Shown: piece by piece, positions 1 through 7,326 of the stretch
How positions within the stretch are numbered: the first letter of the stretch is position 1
Layout: the number at the start of each line of letters is the position of its first letter
Assembly: GCF_000330505.1 (NCBI RefSeq)
Contig: NW_004440415.1
Location: 66,508 to 76,755 of the forward strand
Direction of reading: 5' to 3'
DNA length: 10,248 nucleotides
Source of the DNA: Entamoeba invadens IP1
Taxonomy: Eukaryota; Evosea; Mastigamoebida; Endamoebidae
Made by a program: the position numbers and the translations under genes
The notes under the pieces: model-generated
What the model was told of the DNA's origin: nothing
Database searches by the model: none
What the model saw: the letters and a program-made list of their open reading frames with translations, nothing else

Positions 1-920
1 CGCTGAAATCATAGTCAGAGCTGAAACATTTGAGAAGAACGTCCAGATGGCTGAACAAGAGAATGTCAAGACAATGAGAGATTATTAAATTGTTTCTGAA
101 GAATTCACAAGAACAAATATTGAACTCGACGAGAAACAAGACGATATGCGACAAATTTGAAAACGATATGTCTGAGATGAAGACTGAATTGGAAGCCCTT
201 GAACAGGCTGCTAATACTTTTAAACAGTCGAAGAACACTTATGAAAAGAAGTTGACTGAATTGAATGAGCAACTTGGTCTTGAAAAAAAAACTGTTCAAC
301 AAGCTAAAGCACAGAAGAAGAAATACGCAGACAAACTCAGAGAAGTGATGGAGAACGAAAACAAATTTGGTGAATATAAGGAACAAGCTGAGAAGTCGAT
401 TAACTTGTTGACTGCTCAAAAGGCTGATTTACAGAAGGAACTCGAGAAAGAGAGAGCAATGAAACAAGAAGCCGACAAGGAAACTCAAAGACTTAGAGCT
501 AAAGTCACCGAGGTTGAAGCTAAATTGGCGGACGCTGGTGCTATTGGAACTTCCATTGCTAAATTGAAAGCGAAACATGAAACAGAATTGGAAGAAGCAC
601 AAGACGCAGCTGCTAAAGCTAAGAAACAAGCTAAACAGTATGCCAAAAAGGTTGAAAAGGCCGAGAGAAAGCTTGCAAAATTTGAACGGAAAGAATCTAT
701 TTTCAACACTCATATTGGTAAGACACAAGCCGATTTGAAGATGACACGACATTCAGTCAGAGATAGTTAAACAGAGAATTGCTTGGTTAAAAGACAGGTT
801 AGAAAGGCCGGTGAAGATCTGAACAACAAACAACTTGAAGTTGATCGGGTGAGTGCAATTACTTTTGAAGACTAAGAACAGGTTGATTCAAGTAAAACAC
901 GAAAAGATAAGGATAAATAA
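1..920 (+). pseudogene. Myosin II heavy-chain tail, 3' part, disrupted (5' end outside window)
   Basis: The encoded protein is an almost uninterrupted alpha-helical coiled coil, rich in Lys, Glu, Gln and Ala, with the heptad spacing of a conventional myosin rod. Phrases such as 'MSEMKTELEALEQ' and 'LLTAQKADLQKELEKER' are typical of it. The intact family is a two-headed actin motor whose rod assembles into filaments. Disruptions are visible. The first frame (from base 2) meets TAA at 86-88 and continues in the same style through 'VSEEFTRTNIELDEKQDDMR'. One extra base in the AAA run at 153-155 then shifts it. The second frame is open from about 150 to TAA at 768-770, continues as 'TENCLVKRQVRKAGEDLN', meets TAA at 873-875, and ends in a basic tail 'SSKTRKDKDK' with TAA at 918-920. 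That last stop is probably the original one. No real start codon lies in the window. Tropomyosin-like or other rod proteins are less likely alternatives. Confidence 0.8.
849..881 (+). other. Possible 33-nt intron inside the myosin 3' end
   Basis: The segment begins GTGAGT and ends AACAG. ACTAAG lies just before the 3' end and resembles a branch point. It is 33 nt, a multiple of three, and contains the in-frame TAA at 873-875. Removing it joins 'LEVDR' to 'VDSSK' in frame. Entamoeba introns usually begin GTTTGT and end TAG and are longer, so this may be chance. Confidence 0.2.
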
Positions 921-1022
921 TTATTATTATTGTTATAATTTTTTTTATATTAAAATCTAGTTTAAATGAAAGAGTCAAGTTATTATAAAATATTGTTTTA
1001 TAGTTTAATTTCGACTAGATGC

Positions 1023-1086
1023 CTAGAGCCTATGAAAGATGGACTCTAACTTAGAGTCTTACTTAGAGTCTATGGGTAGACTCTAA
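1023..1086. repeat. Cluster of four GACTCTAA octamers in alternating orientation
   Basis: GACTCTAA occurs at 1042-1049 (+), 1051-1058 (-), 1063-1070 (-) and 1079-1086 (+). The first two form an 8-bp palindrome around a single C. The last two lie in a 10-bp perfect stem, TTAGAGTCTA / TAGACTCTAA, with loop TGGG (1063-1086). A degenerate fifth copy, CTAGAGCCTATG, begins at 1023 and matches TTAGAGTCTATG at 10 of 12 positions. The arrangement could be a protein-binding cluster, a cruciform-forming site or the remnant of a small element. Confidence 0.8.
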
Positions 1087-1172
1087 TAATTCCACAAGAA
1101 ATGCTTTTTGCAAACAATTTTCATTTAGTGATGGATATTTCCAATGACAAAAAAATAATGATGTTCTATTTT

Positions 1173-1197
1173 TGATAAAAAACCAGGGTTTTTATCA
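1173..1197. repeat. Hairpin, 9-bp stem and 7-nt loop
   Basis: TGATAAAAA (1173-1181) and TTTTTATCA (1189-1197) are perfectly complementary around the loop ACCAGGG. The loop is GC-rich in an AT-rich setting. No function can be assigned. Confidence 0.6.
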
Positions 1198-1223
1198 CAA
1201 ATCGATACAAATTGATTACAAAA

Positions 1224-1260
1224 GGCTGAAAAATCACTTGACAAAGAAAAAAGAATTGAC
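1224..1260 (-). repeat. 37-bp repeat, left inverted copy
   Basis: Read on the minus strand, this matches 2432-2469 at about 30 of 38 aligned positions with one gap. Both copies start GTCAAT, share the core CTTTGTCAAGT and end in GCC. The two copies face each other across the DH-like pseudogene, like the terminal inverted repeats of a small element. No target-site duplication was found. Confidence 0.5.
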
Positions 1261-1510
1261 AAAATTCTATTTTTAAATTTTAGAGTATTTTTTATTAAGG
1301 TTTGAGAACCATCATTAGGGGATTTTGTTTACATTTCTCGAATAAATTAATTCAGTTGTTTTACCATAAACTTGGTTTTGCTGAAAATAGGAATTTGAGT
1401 AATAATTATAACGGCAATGCTTGACCTTAAAAACTTGGTAAAAATATTTGGGAAAAAAGCATAAAAAGAATTATAATCCGATAAAAACTGTTGTTTTATA
1501 CTCTCTTTAT

Positions 1511-1546
1511 AGACATGATATCGACCAAGCTTGAGATATCATGTCT
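1511..1546. repeat. Perfect 12-bp inverted repeat with 12-nt loop
   Basis: AGACATGATATC (1511-1522) and GATATCATGTCT (1535-1546) are exact complements. The loop contains the palindrome CAAGCTTG. The right arm overlaps ATG 1541-1543, the first ATG of the following DH-like pseudogene. If transcribed, this would be a stable hairpin at the start of the message. Confidence 0.8.
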
Positions 1547-2315
1547 CTTCAGTTCATAACCGAAAAATTGGAATTTAAAATGTGTTCAAAACTCTCCAAA
1601 AAGTGGAGTAAAAAACCACGCAAAGACGGAGAGGATAATTATGAAAGTCACAGAAAAAATAAACCCAAAGCAACAAAAAAGTCATAATTTACAGAAAATT
1701 TTGTTTAGAATGCGGAAAATGTTTTTTTTGTGTTTCGTGAAGATTCATTATTCTTTAAATTGGCGTCGGGAAGAGAGCACGTTGAGGCGATTGTTTCTAC
1801 TTTATAAAGTGAAAGCTTTGTGACATTAAAAGCACTTGCAGTGCTTTTAGAAACACACCAGAAATCGTCCAATTGAAGAGTTTAGTGCATTTTCAACCAT
1901 ATTTTCAAATGTAGCAATCATCAAACGACTCTTTGCTCCGCCCGATAAAATAGCGACAGTTTCTGTATCTAATTTGGAAAGGAAGAGTAAAAAAGCTTTT
2001 TCTCCCATTGAAATTTCGGTGTTTGTCAGTCATATCAATGAATTGTTATAGCAAATTGAGTTATTGGGAAACTCGGGGTAACACATTCCATTCTAAAAAT
2101 ATAAATTGCCAATATTTGTGACAACTTCCATGTATTATACCATGGAGATCACCAAGTCTACGGCAGTACCATTGACGCGCTTCACTAGAGTCTCGAGCAT
2201 TAAACTCACAATTGGCGAATTGGAGGAGATCCAGAACTGAATTGTTCGAAGAGACGTTTCTTAATCGAGTTCAGTTCCATTTTTTGTTTTTGGAAAAATA
2301 AAACGCTGTTTTTAG
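1541..2315 (+). pseudogene. Probable RhoGEF (DH domain) pseudogene
   Basis: The reading frame begins at ATG 1541 with a basic stretch ('SKKWSKKPRKDGEDNYESHR'). Protein-like text continues through TAA 1685, TAG 1706 and TAA 1805 as 'REHVEAIVSTL' and 'SESFVTLKALAVLLETHQK'. A frameshift near 1870 leads to 'PIEEFSAFSTIFSNVAIIKR', 'EISVFVSHINELL', TAG 2049, 'QIELLGNSG', TAA 2079 and 2094, then 'PLTRFTRVSSIKLTIGELEE'. TGA 2238, TAA 2262 and TAG 2313 follow. The order resembles a Dbl-homology domain: the first helix with its E-x-S-(F/Y)-V motif, the 'IFSNVxxI' segment, the middle helix, then a P-x-x-R-x-x-R motif. DH domains activate Rho GTPases, and Entamoeba encodes many. The base composition is visibly less AT-rich than the flanks. 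The family call rests on motif reading only. Confidence 0.42.
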
Positions 2316-2331
2316 TCTTTGTCAAGTAATT
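2311..2331 (+). repeat. 21-bp direct repeat, copy 1
   Basis: TTTAGTCTTTGTCAAGTAAT followed by T is repeated at 2441-2461 with one change (G to A at the fifth base), exactly 130 bp downstream. It begins at the end of the DH-like frame and shares its core with the 37-38 bp inverted pair at 1224-1260 and 2432-2469. Confidence 0.7.
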
Positions 2332-2349
2332 TCTAATTATAAAAATAGA

Positions 2350-2445
2350 ATGAGTGGTAATTCCCGAAAAAATAAACCTAAAACAGCTGGCCAAAAATCA
2401 TTATTTGGGCATTTTGGCCAATCATCTTTCTGTCAATCAATTTAA
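2350..2445 (+). pseudogene. 31-codon unrecognised fragment with an SRKNKPK motif
   Basis: ATG 2350 opens a short frame containing 'MSGNSRKNKPKTAGQKS' and 'LFGHFGQSSFCQS' and ends at TAA 2443-2445. Its start resembles the N-terminal part of the DH-like pseudogene. GAAAAAATAAACCYAAA occurs at 1653-1669 and 2366-2382 with one difference, and both translate to RKNKPK in the frame used. A 9-bp inverted repeat lies inside the fragment (2388-2420). It may be a duplicated 5' end of the same gene, a second broken gene, or chance. I recognise no family. Confidence 0.25.
2388..2420. repeat. Hairpin TGGCCAAAA / TTTTGGCCA
   Basis: A perfect 9-bp stem (2388-2396 with 2412-2420) encloses a 15-nt loop. It lies between the two 21-bp direct repeats. 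Confidence 0.6.
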
Positions 2446-2469
2446 TCTTTGTCAAGTAATTATTCTGCC
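2432..2469 (+). repeat. 38-bp repeat, right inverted copy and direct-repeat copy 2
   Basis: The sequence starts GTCAATCAATTTAATC, continues through TTTGTCAAGTAATT and ends CTGCC. It pairs in inverted orientation with 1224-1260, and its inner part (2441-2461) is a direct repeat of 2311-2331. Three copies of one motif around a single broken gene suggest a structured element or local duplication. Confidence 0.5.
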
Positions 2470-3000
2470 TCCTGTAAGTCATTTTTACTTTATCTGTAGA
2501 ACTCAATAATAAGATAAAGAACAGGAGAAAGCGGAGAAATGGTGTTATAAATTATTTGAAATTATTTCTTGTTTACAAAGCATGTTTTTGAATAATTTAA
2601 AAATAAATTCTTAGTTTGTATTTTTTTTCAATTTGGAATTGAATAACAAGTAGTACCCCTCTTTGATGTTTTTCTATCTTGTCATTTCATATTCTAATTA
2701 TAAATTGGTGTTTTTGCATCTATGTTTGACGTTTTAATATTAAATAGTGCTGTCTTTTGATAATTGTTTGATAATTAATTAATAATTATATACTGGTTCT
2801 GTATTTTGGATCTTATTATTGTTTCAGTTTAATAGTTTCATTTGATAGTAATATAATAGTCATAATATAGTTATTTGTTTAAATTAACCTTGTTTTTATA
2901 TAGTTATTTAATAATTATTGTATAGTTGTTTTATTGTCTATTAAAATTGTGTGGTAATAATTGTCTGAGTTTCGTTGTTGATTCGTTGTTTATGATGTTT
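2470..3000. other. AT-rich stretch without a supportable gene
   Basis: Both strands are dense in stops. The small inverted pair CTCCTG/CAGGAG lies near 2470-2526. A weak minus-strand phrase near 2640-2670 ('GTTCYSIPN') recalls a kinase activation-loop end, but it is in another frame and too far from the kinase scrap upstream of it to be joined with confidence. Confidence 0.5.
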
Positions 3001-3378
3001 TAGAACATTTTCCCTATTTGTTATGTATATTATCCTGATTTTTCAATAAAATGATTTATTCGGCAATTATTATTATCTTTCATTGATTGTTTTTGAAGTG
3101 TTGTGTTTGAGGCGGTTTATGTTTTATGGTATAGTTTTGGTTTTTTGTGTGTAATTTCTTTTGTTTATCAAGAAAATGGTAAAAATTGGAAATACGTGCC
3201 AATCGTTTATCTCATTGCAAGTGTAAAAAGCTAATTTAATCGTCAACCGCCGTTTATTTTTAATTTGTAGTCCGAATTTAGCTTCTTTTCTTGTGTTTTT
3301 TGCGGCTATTTGTGAATCCAAAAATTGGCCTTGCCCTTTGTTGATAGCCTTTAAGGCGTAATATTTGTTAACTTTATG
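3001..3378 (-). pseudogene. Decayed Ser/Thr protein kinase, AGC-like
   Basis: On the minus strand the frame is open for 84 codons, from 3378 down to TAA at 3126-3124. It begins 'HKVNKYYALKAINKGQGQ', in which YALKAINK is a textbook N-lobe beta-3 strand with the ATP-binding lysine at 3351-3349. Next comes 'TRKEAKFGLQIKNKRRLTIK' with 'LAFYTCNEIND', matching helix C to beta-4 of AGC-type kinases (E...I.N..L..I..AF.T). In the same frame, past several stops, 3035-3001 reads 'IIYITNRENVL', a plausible wreck of the catalytic-loop consensus I(I/V)YRDLKPEN(V/L)L. The distance from the lysine (about 109 codons) is reasonable for a kinase. The glycine loop is not convincingly present, and the catalytic Asp is lost in this reading. 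Kinases of this class phosphorylate Ser/Thr; this copy cannot be active. Confidence 0.45.
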
Positions 3379-4764
3379 CTAATAATCAGTTAATAAGATG
3401 GTAAAAGTATAGACCAAATATTTGATTTTTATGAATAAAGTGGTAAAAAGCTTTGTGATGTTTTTAATTCAAAAAACGTTTATTATTGTGGTAAAGAAAA
3501 ATAAAAATGTTTTAAAAAGACTGAAAAAACGGGTATTAATCAAATAAATTACAGGGAAACATTTTTGTTCAGCGGCATGTTATAGTAAAAAACCTAAAAA
3601 GTCCTGACTGTGATTATTATTGAATTAAATTTTAAAAATATTCATTGAAATTTTTAACGAAATAATTTGAACAACAAATTGTGTTTTAATTACTTATCTT
3701 GAAACATATAAAAATGAATGTTTTGGAAATTGTTAAAAGATAAATTATTAATAATTGTAATGTAAAAATTTATATTTATTTACAAATTTATGAATAACAA
3801 TCATTTTATCAAAAATTACAATATACAAAAAATACATTTTTAAACATTCATAATATGTTTTTATACTTTTTAATGAATTTGAATTGAATCTATTTGAAAA
3901 ACACTCAAAATGTTAATATTATAATATAACAAGCTTAACTAATCCTTTTCTTAATTAAAATAACACGAGAATGATATAAACATAAATTTCAATCAATCTG
4001 AATTTGATTGATAATTATAATATGTATGTTATTTTTTGTTATTAATGTTTACAAACAAATACAGAAAAACTTTCAATAAATTTGTGAATTATCAGAATTG
4101 TTTATTAAAAAACAAACATAAGCCATCTTTAACAATATAGTTTGACATACAAATATAACACCTTTGAAAACTGTTTATATATTGTTTTAATTTTGAACAA
4201 ATACATGTATGTATTATGTATGATGAAAATAATGTCAATTAAACACAATAAACATACTATCAAAAATAACAAATTTATCAATAATTGGGTACTTTTGACA
4301 ATTCATATTAAAGTGTGTTTGTTAACAATTGATTATTTAACAAATATATTTAAATATGGTCACATGTAAATTTTTTCACTCAAGTCAAGTTTCTTCATTT
4401 TTTTTTATTTTAAAGTTTTTTTTTCTTTAAAAAAACTTCAAAATAAGTTTCCATTTTATAATCAAATTACAAGTGTTATAATAATTTAAATGATATAATA
4501 AACGATCATGAATGGTGTACTATTACGATATTGTATATAATAATACAAATTATTAGTACAATGTGTTTTTTCTTTTTTCTTTAATTTTAATTATTCTATA
4601 TTTTGTTTATGAAAAATGCACATTTTATATATAGATGATGATTTTGTATAATAGATTATTTACGACTGAATATACTATTTCGAATTTTTTCACGTTTTTT
4701 TTTCTTAAAAAAGTTTTAATGAAAAATAGCGGAAGACTTTCATTGTTGTGTTAATTGTAACTAA
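3379..4764. other. Long AT-rich stretch, no gene seen
   Basis: Runs of A/T and stops in all frames dominate. The longest open stretch (about 4142-4369, +) has only Lys/Asn/Ile/Tyr-rich text and is of a length expected by chance at this composition. A slightly GC-richer spot near 3555-3620 gave no recognisable protein. Confidence 0.6.
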
Positions 4765-4767
4765 CTA

Positions 4768-4863
4768 GCTACGTAAACGTATCCAAAGTCTCCGCAAGAT
4801 CAACGGAAACTCTTTGTCATCAATAAATACAAATTCCCCGTTCACACAACTCAATTGCGGGTT
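4768..4863 (-). pseudogene. BTB/T1 (KCTD-like) domain scrap
   Basis: A GC-richer island reads open for 32 codons on the minus strand before TAG at 4767-4765. It contains 'NGEFVFIDDKEFPLILRRL', which resembles the potassium-channel-tetramerisation type of BTB domain, where a conserved 'DG.(Y/F)FIDRD...F..IL.YLR' segment occurs. That segment mediates homo-oligomerisation or cullin-3 binding in known members. Nothing convincing extends it upstream or downstream, so only a decayed piece remains. The same island contains the near-complementary pair GCGGAAGACTTT and AAAGTCTCCGC (about 4730-4795), so a structured RNA is an alternative. The call rests on about 20 residues. Confidence 0.33.
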
Positions 4864-5328
4864 TTATATTTATTTGTAAAAATAATTATTTTCATTTCTA
4901 TATATTTTTATAATAAGAAATAATCTTTCGATTGCAAAATAATTAATATATTGTGATTGTATATACTATATATAATTAATTTTATAAATAAAAATATGTT
5001 TGTATCTTAATTAATTAAAATATATTAATTTACAATAACAATTTTGTGTTATTTAAAACAATTGTTATAATATTTTGTTTTAAAACAACAGAATTATTTA
5101 GAAATATCCAAAATAACATAAATTAAATCCTCTTATGTTAAGCATATAAACCTCTAATATGACATGATTCTATTTTTATTTTTTTCGGCTATTATTTTAT
5201 CTTAAAAACAAAGTTATCTATATTTAACATTTTATTTTTTTATTACAAAATTTTTAAACTTAAACAAAATATACATTTTCACGCAAAGTGTCTCTCGCAT
5301 TGTTTCGAGAGTCGCTAAAAAAGTTTAA
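4864..5328. other. AT-rich stretch with one small hairpin
   Basis: No gene is visible. CTCTCG (5292-5297) and CGAGAG (5306-5311) form a 6-bp GC-rich stem with an 8-nt loop. TAAAAAAGTTTAAGTGAAAA follows (from 5315) and resembles TAAAAAAGTTTTAATGAAAA near 4706, a weak dispersed repeat. Confidence 0.5.
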
Positions 5329-5568
5329 GTGAAAAAAACAAAAACCACTATTTTTTTGAACTATAAATTAAATTGGAAGCTGCCACGTTTTAATATTTGT
5401 CAAGCTATTTTGTATTGTTTTTGGTGCCGGTTTTTTAAGCATTATAATGGTAAACAAAAACACAAATATTTTGAAACGAGATTATTCAAACAAAGAAGAA
5501 TAATTATCGCTTTTAATATTTATAGTGTTTTTGTTGTTCAAAGTGCTCACAACTTGTGTAATAATTAA
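5329..5568 (+). pseudogene. Possible second protein-kinase scrap
   Basis: An open frame of 79 codons ends at TAA 5566-5568 and has no proper ATG start. Its second half reads 'FFKHYNGKQKHKYFETRLF' then 'IIIAFNIYSVFVVQSAHNL'. This can be laid along the helix D to catalytic-loop part of AGC-like kinases (LFxHLxxxxxFxExRxxFYxAEIIxALxYLHSxxVVxRDLKPEN), with the HRD motif already lost. Upstream text does not extend the match. At this base composition, a frame of this length is only mildly unusual. The kinase reading is therefore a suggestion; random AT-rich sequence is the alternative. Confidence 0.2.
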
Positions 5569-7011
5569 AATATATTATTTATTTATAAAATTGATAAAAG
5601 TCAATGTAGTTTAAAGTTTTGAATCAAAAATGTTATACACAAATTCCTTTTTTATTGTTTTCAAAGATAAAACATTTTAATATAATTGGCTGTATTTTTT
5701 CAAGAATTGTAAAAAAATTGAAACGTGTTTAAAAAAAGAAATAATAGTGTTATATTTTGATTGAATTTATATGTACTTATCGATAATAATACAATAATAC
5801 TAATATCTAATACAAAGTATTATTTTTATTAATGATTGTTATAAATTGTTTTATTATTATAACCAGGCATTTTTATGTTTTTATGTTTTCATAACCACAT
5901 ATATTATTGTCGAAACATACATTTGGTGAACTTACAACTGTTTTTGCAACCAATCTTTGTTAATAACATTTCAAGAAGTGTGTAGATTGTTAATTGTTTT
6001 GTAATAGAAATTTTTAAAAAATAAACCATCCAAAAAACCATTATACGAAATTGTTATTTTCTGATTAAAAAAAATTCAGAGTTTTAATGATCTAAAAACC
6101 AAAAATAATAACATTAATAACAGGTTCAAAAATTGGAAATTGTCTGGAATATAATAAATAAAATCTTGTGTTTGTCGTGTTGAAAAAGGCTGTTTTAAAT
6201 TATATGCATAACAATATAAAAACAAAACGCTGTGAAACCTTTATTAAACACTATCTTATGTTACAAAATACGTTACAAACAACAAGTATGCGAGATAAAT
6301 CACACAAACTTATTTAATACTTTTATGAAATAATTTAATTATTTAAATAATATATATTTATATATTAATCAAATTATTAATGACATTGTTTATATTATAT
6401 AATTAAAATATTTATTAACCGTTATTTAGTAATTAATAATATCTAATATCAACTATATAATTTATATTTTTAAAAAATATAGAAAATTTTATTTTGTCAA
6501 ATGTTTAATAATAAAGTCGAAATATCAATTTGTGTTAAAATATATATAAATTAATCATAATGTTTTATCGATTTAAATATTTGTATGTTTTTCATTTTTT
6601 TTACTTAAAAAATATTTTATTCACGAAAAACTTTGACGTATTTTATGTTGTGTATTGAAATTAAAAAACAGCCCATTATAATCCACAAAAACAAAGCAAA
6701 AAACTAAACATTTTTCATATTGGATGTTTTTCTTAAAAAATAATCATTTTTGGCACAAAAATTTCCCCGAACCCTGGTCGGAATCCTTTATATATCTTAT
6801 CAATTTGGTTTAGTTAGTTAGTTTGGTTATAATTGTTTTTTGTCAAAAATTATTATATTATAATATTGATAAAATATAATTAACATTAAATAGTTAATTT
6901 TTAGTTAATTATGTTTAATCAACATCCGTTTTTTCATTATTAAAAAAAGTGAATGTAAATTCAAATCCTATAATTTTTATTATTTTTTTTTCCAGTTCCT
7001 CCTTCCTAAGG
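5569..7011. other. Long AT-rich stretch, no gene seen
   Basis: Several 40-50 codon open stretches occur (for example about 6168-6318, +), but they are of chance length and show no motif. A small GC-richer spot at about 6760-6785 reads 'DSDQGSGKF' on the minus strand, too short to interpret. Confidence 0.6.
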
Positions 7012-7217
7012 TTAAGCAAATGAGAAATTTTGAATCGACGTCAACTTTAAGTGATGAAACTTGGCGTTGAGTGTTTTGTCTTGGTCTTCCACAAATCTGC
7101 CAACAAGAGTTTTTTCAGCTTCAGTGCTGTCGTCCAACATTATTTTTTAATGGCATCAACATTTTCATTAAATTTAACTTGATTATTTAATTGAAATAAA
7201 ATATTATAACATTTTTT
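7012..7217 (-). pseudogene. Charged helical protein fragment, unrecognised, frameshifted
   Basis: A GC-richer island encodes protein-like text on the minus strand. From 7217 one frame reads 'LNNQVKFNENVDAIKK' and stops at TAA 7142-7140. That stop overlaps, as TAATG, an ATG at 7140-7138 in the next frame, which reads 'MLDDSTEAEKTLVGRFVEDQ' then 'DKTLNAKF' and ends at TAA 7014-7012. The join looks like a frameshift in one ancestral helical segment rather than two genes, since style and composition continue across it. The text is rich in Asp, Glu, Lys and Leu, compatible with a coiled coil. I do not recognise the family and assign no function. Confidence 0.35.
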
Positions 7218-7225
7218 TTATTTAA

Positions 7226-7326
7226 CACGTTCAAAACAGAAACAGTGCCACCAAAAGGTATGTTTTTATTGGAAGTGAATTTCATTTAAACAATGGGAAG
7301 ATTTTTTAACCCAAAAAATTTAAAAT
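7226..7326 (+). repeat. Inverted dispersed repeat, copy 1
   Basis: This shares with 9023-9106 (minus strand) the exact 13-mer AGTGCCACCAAAA (7244-7256) and the exact 20-mer TTTTTATTGGAAGTGAATTT (7263-7282). Weaker similarity continues on both sides (ACGTT before, AACCCA...AAATTT after). The 6-nt gap between the exact blocks is 3 nt in the other copy, a one-codon difference. In the two most open frames the shared text is 'VPPK..FLLEVNF' or 'SATK...FIGSEF'. Both copies probably descend from one gene family or element. Confidence 0.8.

Larger units (their letters stand above)
921..1540. other. AT-rich spacer without a recognisable gene
   Basis: I find no protein-like reading on either strand; every frame is closed by frequent stops. 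The stretch holds several inverted repeats, annotated separately at 1023-1086, 1173-1197 and 1511-1546, and the left copy of a 37-bp sequence at 1224-1260. The inverted pair TATAAAA/TTTTATA near 984-1002 is minor. The first part should contain the 3' untranslated region of the myosin locus. Confidence 0.6.

Noticed and set aside
105..752. Minus-strand open frames opposite the myosin tail
   Set aside because: They are antisense shadows of a Lys/Glu-rich coiled coil, giving Phe/Leu/Ser-rich text without motifs.
1641..1823. 60-codon plus-strand frame
   Set aside because: It overlaps the DH-like pseudogene in another frame, and that frame carries the more protein-like and collinear text.
1..2315. 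A reassigned genetic code with stops read as sense codons
   Set aside because: TAA interrupts the myosin piece, but TAG, TAA and TGA all interrupt the DH-like piece, and frameshifts occur in both. Decay explains all of it.
2206..2394. 62-codon minus-strand frame
   Set aside because: It lies opposite the 3' part of the DH-like pseudogene and shows no motif.
2640..2670. Minus-strand 'GTTCYSIPN' as the activation-loop end of the kinase relic
   Set aside because: It is in a different frame and about 350 bases from the catalytic-loop relic, several times the expected distance.
4142..4369. 75-codon plus-strand frame beginning with TTG
   Set aside because: The translation is Lys/Asn/Ile/Tyr-rich, the frame has no proper ATG start, and its length is expected by chance at this AT content.
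5900..6060. Similarity to an Entamoeba N-terminal family with an 'LxNVxLYL...NF' pattern
   Set aside because: Only a loose hydrophobic pattern, broken by stops; no fixed motif could be confirmed.
6168..6318. 50-codon plus-strand open stretch
   Set aside because: Its length is near the chance expectation, it shows no motif, and it lies next to frames of similar quality.
6760..6785. Minus-strand 'QGSGKF' as a P-loop or kinase glycine loop
   Set aside because: Only about 14 residues with no supporting sequence either side.
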